A stretch of DNA of 64,000 nucleotides from Amycolatopsis solani (GTDB lineage Bacteria; Actinomycetota; Actinomycetes; Mycobacteriales; Pseudonocardiaceae). Below the pieces are notes generated by a model. It saw only the letters and a program-made list of their open reading frames with translations. It made no database searches and was not told where the DNA came from. A program made the position numbers and the translations under genes. This document shows, one piece after another, positions 1 through 7,400 of this stretch; position 1 is the stretch's first letter; each line of letters opens with the position of its first letter. The stretch spans positions 1,674,001-1,738,000 of the forward strand of contig NZ_JAWQJT010000003.1 in assembly GCF_033441515.1 (NCBI RefSeq). The letters are read 5' to 3'.

Positions 1-401
1 ATCTTCAGCTCGACCCCGGGCACCTGCTCTTCCGAGCCGGTCGCGGTGAGCCGGCGGGCGACGGTCTCCTTCTTCGACCGCCGCAGGGATTCCGCCTGCG
101 CCTTGCCGCGGCCTTCGGCGACGGCTTCGGCGAGGTTCGCGAAGAGCACCGTGAACCACAGCCAGACGGCGATCAGGATGGTGAACACGCTCGGGTCGGT
201 GATCGCGAAGACCGTGGTGAGCGCGGATCCCACCCACACCACGAACATCACCGGGTTGCCGAGCTGGTGCTTCGGGTTGAGCTTCCGGAAGGCGTCCGGC
301 AGCGACGTCCAGAGCTGGCGCGGGCTGAACACCCCGGCGCCGACCTTGCTCGTGGTTTCCGAGGGGGGAGTCACCTGGGGTCGTTCTTCGGTGACGGTCA
401 T
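1..401 (-). CDS. kdpB: KdpB, potassium-transporting P-type ATPase catalytic subunit (5' part only)
   Basis: This is the ATP-hydrolysing subunit of the high-affinity KdpFABC potassium pump in the cytoplasmic membrane. Only about the first 133 residues are inside the window; the gene continues past the left edge. The ATG at 401 overlaps the kdpA stop (ATGA), so translation is coupled. Visible are a cytoplasmic N-terminus, the family-typical stretch LNPKHQLGNPVMFVVWVGSA (first membrane helix, about residues 43-62), and then LWFTVLFANLAEAVAEGRGK leading into the actuator domain. The phosphorylation motif lies outside the window. Order and sequence leave little doubt about identity. Confidence 0.96.
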   Translation of the reverse strand, partial: MTVTEERPQVTPPSETTSKVGAGVFSPRQLWTSLPDAFRKLNPKHQLGNPVMFVVWVGSALTTVFAITDPSVFTILIAVWLWFTVLFANLAEAVAEGRGKAQAESLRRSKKETVARRLTATGSEEQVPGVELK

Positions 402-2059
402 GCGAGTGCCTCCGCGATGGGCCCGAGCGCGAGCGCCGGGATGAACGTGAGGGCCGCGACGAGCACCACCGTGCCGGTGAGCATGGTGGCGAACAGCGGG
501 CCGGTGGTGGGCAGCGTGCCCGCGGTTTCGGGCACCTTGCGCTGCGCGGCCAGGGAACCGGCCAGGCAGAGCACGGCGACGATCGGGATGAACCGGCCGA
601 TCGCCATGGCGACGCCGAACGAGGACTGGAACCAGTCGTTCGTCGCGGTCAGGCCGCCGAACGCGCTGCCGTTGTTGTTGCCGGTGGAGGCGTAGCCGTA
701 GAGGATTTCGGACAGCCCGTGCGCGCCGCCGTTGCCGAGCGCGCCCGCCGTGTCCGGGAGCAGCAGGGCGATCCCGGAGCCGAGGAGCACTACGGTCGGC
801 ATCGCGAGCATGGCGATCGCGGCGCAGGTGACCTCGCGGCGGCCGAGCTTCTTGCCCAGGTACTCCGGGGTGCGCCCGACCATCAGGCCGGCCAGGAACA
901 TCGCGATGATCGCCATGACCAGGATCCCGTAGAGCCCGGTGCCGACGCCGCCCGGCGAGATCTCGCCGTAGAGCATGTTCAGCAGCGGTCCCCCGCCGCC
1001 GAGCCCGGAAAGGCTGTCGTGAGCGCCGTTGATCGCGCCGGTGGACGTGCCGGTCGTGGTGTCGGCGAAGATCGATGTCAGGCCGATGCCGAACCGCTGT
1101 TCCTTGCCCTCCATGCTGGCGCCCGCGGCCTGCGCGGCCGGGTTGTTCGCGTACGCCTCGGAGAACCAGATGATCGCCAGCGAGGCCGCCCAGAGCAGGG
1201 TCATCACGCCGAGCAGCACGTACCCCTGCTTGGGCTTGCCGACGAGCTTGCCGAACGCGCGGGTCAGGCTGACCGGGAGCACCAGGATCAGGAACAGCTC
1301 GATCAGGTTCGACCAGGCGTTGGGGTTCTCGAACGGGTGCGCGGAGTTGGCGTTGAGGATGCCACCGCCGTTGGTGCCCAGTTCCTTGATCGCTTCCTGG
1401 CTCGCGGCCGGGGCGAGGGCGATGGTGCTCCGGCTGCCGTCCGGGTTGGTGACGGCGACGCCGGCCTTGAGGCTCTGCACGACCCCGAGCGCGACCAGCA
1501 CGAGCGCGAACACGAACGCCATCGGCAGCAGCACGCGGACCGTGCCGCGCGTGAGGTCCACCCAGAAGTTGCCGAGGCGGTCGGTCTTCGCGCGGACGAA
1601 CCCGCGGGTGACCGCGATCGCCACGGCCAGGCCGACGCCGGCGGAGAGGAAGTTCTGCACGGTGAGCCCGGCCATCTGCACGAAGTGGCCCATCGTCGTC
1701 TCGGGGACGTAGGACTGCCAGTTCGTGTTGGTGACGAAGGAGATCGCCGTGTTGAACGCGACGCCGGGGCTCACCGAGCCGCGGCCGAGGTTCCACGGCA
1801 GGAGCGGCTGGAGCCGTTGCAGCAGGTAGAGCAGGACGACCGAGACGAACGAGAAGCCGAGCACGCCGGCGGCGTAGGTCGGCCAGCGCTGTTCGGAGTC
1901 GGGGTTGACCCGGAAGAGCCGGTAGAGGCCCTTCTCGAGCTTCGAGTGCTTCTCGGTGGAGAAGACGCGCGCCAGGTAGTCGCCGAGCGGTTTGTAGACC
2001 GCGGCGAGGGCGGCGAGGAGCAGGCCGAGCTGGATGAGCCCGGCCGTGGTGTCGGACAT
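398..2059 (-). CDS. kdpA: KdpA, potassium-binding and translocating subunit
   Basis: KdpA is the potassium channel-like subunit of the KdpFABC pump. The 553-residue length is normal for the family. It is strongly hydrophobic, with about ten membrane segments, and carries the repeated selectivity-filter loops: SFVTNTNWQSY near residue 110, TNGGGILNANSAHPFENP near 230, an STGAINGAHDSLSG stretch near 340 and GNNNGSAFGGL near 465. The start ATG at 2059 overlaps the kdpF stop and its stop overlaps the kdpB start, so the three genes form one translationally coupled operon. The antisense frame is open for long stretches but has an arginine-rich shadow composition. Confidence 0.98.
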   Translation of the reverse strand: MSDTTAGLIQLGLLLAALAAVYKPLGDYLARVFSTEKHSKLEKGLYRLFRVNPDSEQRWPTYAAGVLGFSFVSVVLLYLLQRLQPLLPWNLGRGSVSPGVAFNTAISFVTNTNWQSYVPETTMGHFVQMAGLTVQNFLSAGVGLAVAIAVTRGFVRAKTDRLGNFWVDLTRGTVRVLLPMAFVFALVLVALGVVQSLKAGVAVTNPDGSRSTIALAPAASQEAIKELGTNGGGILNANSAHPFENPNAWSNLIELFLILVLPVSLTRAFGKLVGKPKQGYVLLGVMTLLWAASLAIIWFSEAYANNPAAQAAGASMEGKEQRFGIGLTSIFADTTTGTSTGAINGAHDSLSGLGGGGPLLNMLYGEISPGGVGTGLYGILVMAIIAMFLAGLMVGRTPEYLGKKLGRREVTCAAIAMLAMPTVVLLGSGIALLLPDTAGALGNGGAHGLSEILYGYASTGNNNGSAFGGLTATNDWFQSSFGVAMAIGRFIPIVAVLCLAGSLAAQRKVPETAGTLPTTGPLFATMLTGTVVLVAALTFIPALALGPIAEALA

Positions 2060-2160
2060 CAGAATTTCTCCGGCCTGATCAAGGCGACGAACAGGTAGAC
2101 GAGCAGGCCCAGCGCCAGCAGGCCGCCGACGACGTTGGCCACGGTGCCCGCGCCGCTCAC
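2059..2160 (-). CDS. kdpF: KdpF, small accessory membrane peptide
   Basis: This is a 33-residue peptide if read from the GTG at 2160, or 27 residues from an in-frame GTG at 2142. It has a single membrane helix (VVGGLLALGLLVYLFVALI) and ends in RPEKF, the signature C-terminus of KdpF. In the pump, KdpF sits against KdpA and stabilises the complex. Its stop codon overlaps the kdpA ATG. The GTG at 2160 overlaps the stop of the micro-ORF upstream, which favours the longer reading. It is easily missed by gene callers because of its size. Confidence 0.88.
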   Translation of the reverse strand: MSGAGTVANVVGGLLALGLLVYLFVALIRPEKF

Positions 2161-2240
2161 AGCTTTTCCATCCCGCGCAGCGCCAGCGCGAGCACCACGA
2201 ACACGCCGATCAGCAGGACGGCGTAGAGCAAGTCGGCCAC
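2157..2240 (-). CDS. 27-residue single-helix membrane peptide leading the kdp operon
   Basis: A GTG-started ORF of 27 codons lies upstream of kdpF. A GAGAGG ribosome-binding site is 6 bases before the start, and its stop TGA overlaps the kdpF GTG. The product is almost entirely one hydrophobic helix (LLYAVLLIGVFVVLALALRG) ending in MEKL. Small peptides of this type at the head of actinobacterial kdp operons are known to me only as unnamed hypotheticals. Good ribosome-binding site, coupling and membrane character suggest it is translated. It could be an extra pump subunit or a leader peptide; the function is not established. Confidence 0.66.
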   Translation of the reverse strand: MADLLYAVLLIGVFVVLALALRGMEKL

Positions 2241-2563
2241 AGGCACCTCTCAAGACGGGTCACCGGGTTCGGTGACCGGACGCCCTCACTGTGCGGCTCC
2301 GGGACCCCGTCGCGACCTGCGGCTGATGGCGCCTTGATGCGTTCCTGACGCGCATTTACGCCGTCTTTATGGCCGGTGGCGCCGGTCACGCAAACGTTTG
2401 CCGATTAATCACTGTATGCAGTTGGTCAGTGACTCACACCACAACGCGTGACCGAACAAGTGCGGAAAGTGCAATTCGGGCAGACAAGATCTTCAGCCCG
2501 TGTTACACCTGTGTTACCGATAGTTGTATCGGCTAAGCAAATCTTTGGGAGAGGGGATCACCT
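2241..2563. promoter_or_regulatory. Divergent control region between kdp and asnB
   Basis: This 323-base gene-free region must hold promoters for kdp (leftward) and asnB (rightward). Near kdp, on the minus strand, three C(G/A)TCA half-sites recur with an exact 11-base period (2346-2350, 2335-2339, 2324-2328), as expected for an OmpR-family response regulator such as KdpE. A perfect 12-base palindrome GCAAACGTTTGC is at 2390-2401. Closer to asnB, GTGTTAC occurs twice (2500-2517). asnB has a purine-rich GGGAGAGGGGAT ribosome-binding region directly before its start. No -10/-35 pair is convincing enough to name. Confidence 0.5.
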
Positions 2564-4405
2564 ATGTGCGGTATCGCCGGCTGGGTTTCCTACGACGCCG
2601 ACCTCACCCGCCGCCAGGAAGTGGTCGACGCGATGACCGCGACCATGTCCTGCCGCGGCCCGGACGACGAAGGCACCTGGGTGCGCCGGAACGTCGCGCT
2701 CGGCCACCGGCGGCTGGCCATCATCGACCTGCCCGGCGGCCGTCAGCCGATGTCGGTGCACACGCCGAACGGCGACGTCGCGATGGTCTACAGCGGTGAG
2801 GCCTACAACTTCACCGAGCTGAAGGAAGAGCTGACGAAGCTCGGCCACCAGTGGGAGACCGACAGCGACACCGAGGTCGTGCTGCACGGCTACCTGCAGT
2901 GGGGCGACGCGGTCGTCGACCACCTCAACGGCATGTACGCCTTCGCGATCTGGGACGAGCGCGACGACCGGCTCGTCATGATCCGCGACCGGATGGGCAT
3001 CAAGCCGTTCTACTACTACCCGACCAAGGACGGCGTCCTGTTCGGCTCCGAGCCGAAGGCCATCCTCGCGAACCCGCTGGCGAAGAAGGTCGTCGACCTC
3101 GACGGCTTCCGCGAGCTGGCCGGCTTCACCAAGCGGCCGGGCTGGTCGCTGTGGAAGGACATGGAAGAGGTCCAGCCGGGCACGATCGTCACCGTGTCCC
3201 GCGAGGGCATCAAGACCCGCACCTACTGGAAGCTCGACGCGAAGAAGCACACCGACGACCAGGAGACGACGGTCGCGCGCGTGCGCGAGCTGATGACCGA
3301 CATCGTCAACCGCCAGCTCGTCGCCGACGTCCCCCGGTGCGTGCTGCTCTCCGGCGGGCTCGACTCCAGCGCCGTCACCGGCCTGGCCGCCGCGCGGCTG
3401 GCCGAGCAGGGCGAGCAGCTGCGGACGTTCTCCGTCGACTTCTTCGGCCAGGAAGAGAACTTCAAGCCGGACGAGATGCGCGACACGGCGGACTCGCCGT
3501 TCGTGCGGGACGTCGCCCAGCTGGTGAACTCCGCGCACGAAGACGTCATGCTCAACCCGGGCGACCTGACCGACCCCGAGGTCCGGCGCGCGGTGCTGCG
3601 GGCGCGGGACATCCCGGCGGGCCTCGGCGACATGGACACGTCGCTGTACCTGCTGTTCAAGGCGATCCGCGGCCAGTCGACGGTGGCGCTGTCGGGCGAG
3701 TCGGCCGACGAGGTGTTCGGCGGCTACCGCTGGTTCCACGACGAGAAGGCCGTCAACGCGGACACGTTCCCGTGGCTGGCGTTCCGGACGTCGATGATGG
3801 ACGAGCGCGCGTCGCTGTACACGCCGGAGCTGGTCAAGAGCCTCGACGTCGAGTCCTACGTCGCGGACCAGTACAAGACCGCCGTCGCTTCGGTCGACCA
3901 CCTCGACGGCGAGTCCGCTCTCGAGGCGCGGATGCGGACCATCTGCAACCTGCACCTGACCCGGTTCGTGCGGATGCTGCTCGACCGCAAGGACCGCGCG
4001 TCGATGGCGGTGGGCCTGGAGGTCCGTGTGCCGTTCTGCGACCACCGGCTGGTCGAGTACGTCTACAACACGCCGTGGTCGCTGAAGACGTTCGACGGGC
4101 GGGAGAAGAGCCTGCTGCGGCACGCGACCAAGCACGTGCTGCCGGAGTCGGTGGCCCAGCGGGTGAAGAGCCCGTACCCGTCGACGCAGGACCCGGGCTA
4201 CGCGGCGGCGCTGCAGCAGCAGGTCAAGGAGGTGCTGGCCGAGCCGAAGCACGAGGTGTTCGGCCTGGTGGACCGCGCCTGGGCGCACCGTGCGTCCGAA
4301 GTGGACCCGGCGACGATGGACCCGGCCATGCGCATCGGGCTGGACCGGGTGCTCGACTTCTACCACTGGATCGAGATGTACCAGCCGACGCTCGAGCTGT
4401 CTTGA
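2564..4405 (+). CDS. asnB: Asparagine synthetase (glutamine-hydrolysing)
   Basis: The enzyme makes asparagine from aspartate, ATP and glutamine in the cytoplasm. The protein starts MCGIAGW, so after removal of Met1 the catalytic Cys of the Ntn-type glutaminase domain is N-terminal. The glutaminase domain spans about residues 1-210. The synthetase domain follows, with the PP-loop SGGLDSS near 263 and the SGESADEVFGGY signature near 377. The length of 613 is normal for the actinobacterial AsnB class. The start is fixed by the required Cys2 and a strong upstream purine run. It stands alone between the kdp control region and a small unknown gene, so it is probably a housekeeping gene. Confidence 0.95.
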   Translation: MCGIAGWVSYDADLTRRQEVVDAMTATMSCRGPDDEGTWVRRNVALGHRRLAIIDLPGGRQPMSVHTPNGDVAMVYSGEAYNFTELKEELTKLGHQWETDSDTEVVLHGYLQWGDAVVDHLNGMYAFAIWDERDDRLVMIRDRMGIKPFYYYPTKDGVLFGSEPKAILANPLAKKVVDLDGFRELAGFTKRPGWSLWKDMEEVQPGTIVTVSREGIKTRTYWKLDAKKHTDDQETTVARVRELMTDIVNRQLVADVPRCVLLSGGLDSSAVTGLAAARLAEQGEQLRTFSVDFFGQEENFKPDEMRDTADSPFVRDVAQLVNSAHEDVMLNPGDLTDPEVRRAVLRARDIPAGLGDMDTSLYLLFKAIRGQSTVALSGESADEVFGGYRWFHDEKAVNADTFPWLAFRTSMMDERASLYTPELVKSLDVESYVADQYKTAVASVDHLDGESALEARMRTICNLHLTRFVRMLLDRKDRASMAVGLEVRVPFCDHRLVEYVYNTPWSLKTFDGREKSLLRHATKHVLPESVAQRVKSPYPSTQDPGYAAALQQQVKEVLAEPKHEVFGLVDRAWAHRASEVDPATMDPAMRIGLDRVLDFYHWIEMYQPTLELS

Positions 4406-4438
4406 CCTCAACCGCTCTCGAGGTATGAGACTGGCGGC

Positions 4439-4747
4439 ATGAAGGTGCTGCTGTTCGGCCGCAACCCGGCCACGGTCTCGAGGGTGACGGCGGCGCTGTC
4501 CGCGGCGGGTCTCGCCGCGGACGGCGTCGCTTCGGAGGAAGCGGTGCTGTCCCGGCTCGGCGTGGTCGACGCGCTGGTGCTGGGCGCGGGGGTGGTGGGT
4601 TCCCTGCGGGAGCGGGTGACGGCGGCGGCGTTGCGGCACGGGGTGCGGTGGGTGCAGGGGCCGCACATCCTGCCTTCCCGCGACGCGCACGAGTACGTGC
4701 GGACGGAGATCCTGCCCCGGCTGGTCGTGAGTGATGAGTCGGGTTAG
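4439..4747 (+). CDS. Small protein of unknown function, Rossmann-like N-terminus
   Basis: I do not recognise this 102-residue protein. It begins MKVLLFGRN, followed by an alternating strand/helix pattern (VSRVTAALSAAGLAADGVAS, then VVDALVLGAG). This resembles one half of a nucleotide-binding or response-regulator-like alpha/beta fold, but no phospho-acceptor triad is evident. It lies 33 bases after asnB on the same strand and could be co-transcribed. There is no clear ribosome-binding site. Its last seven codons and stop lie inside the palindrome at 4724-4769, so the C-terminal VVSDESG is set by that element rather than by an ancestral gene end. Confidence 0.6.
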   Translation: MKVLLFGRNPATVSRVTAALSAAGLAADGVASEEAVLSRLGVVDALVLGAGVVGSLRERVTAAALRHGVRWVQGPHILPSRDAHEYVRTEILPRLVVSDESG

Positions 4748-4769
4748 AACCCTACTTATCACTCACGAC
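4724..4769. terminator. Bidirectional hairpin spanning two convergent gene ends
   Basis: Arms GTCGTGAGTGAT (4724-4735) and ATCACTCACGAC (4758-4769) pair perfectly over 12 bases. The inner part continues with AGT/ACT and GGGT/ACCC around TAGA. The stem contains the stop codon of the plus-strand gene (4745-4747) and the stop of the minus-strand GNAT gene (4759-4761). The position between convergent genes suggests a two-way terminator, although there is no long T-run. Confidence 0.72.
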
Positions 4770-5241
4770 CGCTGAGCTGGACTTCCGCGCGGACTTCGTC
4801 GCCGTCGGTGGTGAGGGCCGCGCCGAGGCCGGCTAGCAGGGATCGGGCGCCGGTGTTGCCGGGGGTCGTCGAGGCGGTGAACCTCGTCGCGTCGGAAGCG
4901 CGGGCTTCGGTCAGGAGCAGCCGCGTCACCTCGCGGCCGATTCCGCGGCCGCGGGCGTCGCGGCTCAGCCAGATGCCCGCTTCCACCGCGTCTCCGTGGC
5001 GCTCCAGGCGGGCGGCGCCCACCGCGGTCCCGTCGGCGTCGACCACCCACGTGCGTTCCACCGCGGTCGCCGCGTTCAGCGAGCGGCCGCGGTGGAACTC
5101 CAGGAACGCCGAGCGGCGCGTCGCGGTCCAGCCGGGCGGGCCGCCGACCGGGGGCATGACGTCGAGCGGGTCCGCTCCCGCGACGGCGGCTTCGAGCAGC
5201 CGCGCGAGGGCGGGCTCGTCGAGCGGGGTCAGGGTGATCAC
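4759..5241 (-). CDS. GNAT family N-acetyltransferase
   Basis: This is a predicted acetyl-CoA-dependent N-acyltransferase with unknown acceptor. From the GTG at 5241 it has 160 residues. The acetyl-CoA pyrophosphate-binding loop is seen as SRDARGRGIGREV (Q/RxxGxG/A type, near residue 105), followed by the TTPGNTGARSLLAGLGA segment typical of motif B. A longer reading to 5331 exists, but it would overlap the 3' end of the neighbouring dehydrogenase gene and adds a non-GNAT stretch, so the GTG start was chosen. Its stop lies inside a palindrome shared with the convergent gene. Confidence 0.82.
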   Translation of the reverse strand: MITLTPLDEPALARLLEAAVAGADPLDVMPPVGGPPGWTATRRSAFLEFHRGRSLNAATAVERTWVVDADGTAVGAARLERHGDAVEAGIWLSRDARGRGIGREVTRLLLTEARASDATRFTASTTPGNTGARSLLAGLGAALTTDGDEVRAEVQLSGRE

Positions 5242-5273
5242 TCCCGAATTCTGCCCGGGCGCGCCAGTGGTTT

Positions 5274-6272
5274 TCAGCGCCGGATCTCGCTCAGCTTCAC
5301 CGGGCGCCGTTCGCGGCGGGAGACCTCGCACGCCTCCGCGATGTAGAACGCCTCCAGTGCGTCCGCCGCGCCGCAGGGCGACGGCGCCCGGCCGGCCACG
5401 ACGTCCAGGAACGCCCGCAGCTCCGTCGTGTACGCCGGGCGGAAGCGCTCCATGAACCCCGGGTACGCCGGGCCCGGCAGCGGGGCCACCCCCGGCTCCA
5501 CCGAGCGCAGCGGGGCCCGGTCGTCCAGGCCGACGACCACGCCCGAAACCGAGCCCAGCACGTCCAGGCGGACGTCGTAGCCCGCGCCGTTGTAGCGGGT
5601 CAGGGACACCGTCGCCAGGGTGCCGTCGTCCAGGGTCAGCGTCGCCGCCGCCGTGTCGACGTCGCCCGCGTCCACGAAGAAGCGCTCGCCGCGGTTGGCG
5701 CCGATCGCGTACACCTCCTCGACCTCGCGGCCGCTGACCCAGCGGATGATGTCGAAGTCGTGGACGCCGCAGTCGCGGAACAGGCCACCCGAATGCGCCA
5801 CGTACTCCGCCGGCGGGGGTGCCGGGTCGAACGTCGTCGCCCGCAGTGTGTGCAGCCAGCCCAGCTCGCCCGACGCCACCGCCGCCCGCGCCGCCGCGTA
5901 GCCCGCGTCGAAGCGGCGCTGGAAGCCGATCTGGACCGCGACGTCCGACGCGCCGATGCGGTCGATGACTGCGAGGGTGCCCGGGATGTCCGCGGCCACC
6001 GGCTTTTCGCAGAACACCGGGAGGCCCGCGTCGACCGCCGCGATGATCAGGCCCGGGTGCGCGTCGGTGGCCGCCGTGACGACCAGGCCGTCGAGCCCCG
6101 CGGTGAACAGCTCGTCGAGGGTAGCCGCCTCGACGCCCAGCTTCGCGGCGGCCGACTGCGCCCGCACGGCGTCGACGTCGGCCACGACGACCGACTCGAC
6201 CTCGTCGAAGCCCTTCAGCGTCTCCGCGTGCGCGGTGCCGATCCGGCCGGTGCCCGCCAGTCCCAACCTCAT
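5274..6272 (-). CDS. iolG: Gfo/Idh/MocA family oxidoreductase, probable inositol 2-dehydrogenase
   Basis: This NAD-dependent dehydrogenase of 332 residues probably oxidises myo-inositol to scyllo-inosose, the first step of inositol breakdown. An N-terminal Rossmann fold begins GLAGTGRIG (residues 4-12). The family lysine is in EKP (K90), with the catalytic D167 and H171 in FRDCGVHDFD. It overlaps the lacI gene by ATGA and is transcribed with it, divergently from the iol genes. The neighbourhood argues for inositol, but Gfo/Idh enzymes act on many sugars, so the substrate is inferred. Confidence 0.85.
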   Translation of the reverse strand: MRLGLAGTGRIGTAHAETLKGFDEVESVVVADVDAVRAQSAAAKLGVEAATLDELFTAGLDGLVVTAATDAHPGLIIAAVDAGLPVFCEKPVAADIPGTLAVIDRIGASDVAVQIGFQRRFDAGYAAARAAVASGELGWLHTLRATTFDPAPPPAEYVAHSGGLFRDCGVHDFDIIRWVSGREVEEVYAIGANRGERFFVDAGDVDTAAATLTLDDGTLATVSLTRYNGAGYDVRLDVLGSVSGVVVGLDDRAPLRSVEPGVAPLPGPAYPGFMERFRPAYTTELRAFLDVVAGRAPSPCGAADALEAFYIAEACEVSRRERRPVKLSEIRR

Positions 6273-7288
6273 CGTTCTGTTCCTCCTGTCGCAGAAATCT
6301 CGGCGGTGGTCGCGCGGACCACCAGTGACGGGTGCAGCAGGTGCCGGACCGGCTCCGTGCGCTCCCCGCGGACGCGCTCGAGCAAGGCGTCGAAGGCCAG
6401 CCGCCCCATTTCGGTGCGAGGCTGGTCCACCGTGGTCAAGGAAAGGTGCCGCAGCGCGGCCAGCGACGTGTTGTCGTAGCCGACCACCGAGACGTCTTCC
6501 GGCACCCGCAGCCCGGCCTCTTCCAACGCCGAAATGGCGCCGACGGCGTTGAAGTCGTTGCCCGCCACCAGACCGGTCGGCAGCTCGGCCCGCGAGTACG
6601 TCGCCAGCAGCTCCCGCACGGACTTCTCGCCCGCTGTGTCGGTGTGCTCGCTGCGCACGACGACCGGCTCCAGCCCGTGGCGCCGCATGGCCGCCTCGAA
6701 GCCGCGGCGGCGCTGGGCCGCGCCCGCCGCTCCGCCGCCGTCGAGGTGCGCGATGCGCCGGTGCCCGAGCCCGACGAGGTGGTCGACGGCCAGCGCGGAG
6801 CCCGCCTCGCCGTCGTCGTTCACGGTGTCCACTGTGGACGCCCGGATCGTGCGCGAGACCAGCACGACCGGGCACTGCTTGGCCGCGACCTGGATCGACG
6901 CCGCCGGGACGACCGGCGAGAGCAGGATGATCCCGGCCGGGCGGAAGGAAAGCAGGTTGTGCAGGGCGTTCCACTCGCGCGTCGGACTGCGGCCGCCGGT
7001 GTTGAGGATCAGGTCGAAGCCCGCGGCCTGCGCGGCCGCGTCCAATCCCTCGACGACGTCGGCGAAGAACGCGTTGCGCAGGTCGTTCACCATCACGCCG
7101 AGCACGGTGGACGTCCGGCTGGCCAGCGACCGCGCCATCACGTGCGGCTGGTAGCCCAGCTCCTCGGCCGCGCGCAGGACGGCCGCGCGCCGGGCGTCGG
7201 AGACCTTCGGCGAATTCCGCATCACCAGCGACACCAGCGCGCGGGAAACGCCCGCCCGCGCGGCGACGTCCTCCATCGTCGGACGCAC
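6269..7288 (-). CDS. LacI family transcriptional regulator of the inositol locus
   Basis: The 339-residue repressor has an N-terminal helix-turn-helix (MEDVAARAGVSRALVSLVM, about residues 5-23), the hinge helix region PHVMARSLASRTSTVLGV, and a periplasmic-binding-protein-like effector domain. It is divergent from the iolE operon. Two LacI-type palindromes lie in the 112-base gap, so it very likely represses the operon and possibly itself. The inducer is presumably an inositol intermediate. The gene overlaps the dehydrogenase gene downstream. Confidence 0.92.
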   Translation of the reverse strand: MRPTMEDVAARAGVSRALVSLVMRNSPKVSDARRAAVLRAAEELGYQPHVMARSLASRTSTVLGVMVNDLRNAFFADVVEGLDAAAQAAGFDLILNTGGRSPTREWNALHNLLSFRPAGIILLSPVVPAASIQVAAKQCPVVLVSRTIRASTVDTVNDDGEAGSALAVDHLVGLGHRRIAHLDGGGAAGAAQRRRGFEAAMRRHGLEPVVVRSEHTDTAGEKSVRELLATYSRAELPTGLVAGNDFNAVGAISALEEAGLRVPEDVSVVGYDNTSLAALRHLSLTTVDQPRTEMGRLAFDALLERVRGERTEPVRHLLHPSLVVRATTAEISATGGTER

Positions 7289-7321
7289 GCGGCACCTCCC
7301 CTGATCACCGGAAACTCGGCC

Positions 7322-7380
7322 TTGACTTGCTGTGACGGACGCTACAAGATTAGAGCGCTCTAATCAATAGAGCGCTCCAA
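7322..7380 (+). promoter_or_regulatory. iol promoter with two LacI-type operators
   Basis: A perfect 16-base palindrome ATTAGAGCGCTCTAAT is at 7349-7364. A second copy of its GAGCGCTC core is at 7370-7377; the core centres are 17 bases apart. Just upstream is TTGACT (7322-7327), with CAAGAT (7345-7350) 17 bases further on. This plausible -35/-10 pair runs into the first operator. The central CG and symmetric GAGCGCTC match the LacI/GalR operator type. Confidence 0.8.
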
Positions 7381-7400
7381 CGGACCACCGGAGGCCCCTT

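Noticed and set aside
719..2098. Long open frame antisense to kdpA (and similar antisense frames, e.g. 2558-4762 opposite asnB)
   Set aside because: Compositions are Arg/Gly/Ala- or Arg/His/Pro-rich with no domains, and they run opposite to genes with clear family motifs. They are shadows of high-GC coding sequence.
5242..5331. Longer N-terminus for the GNAT protein
   Set aside because: It would overlap the 3' end of the dehydrogenase gene, and the added 30 residues do not fit the GNAT fold; the GTG at 5241 begins the conserved part.
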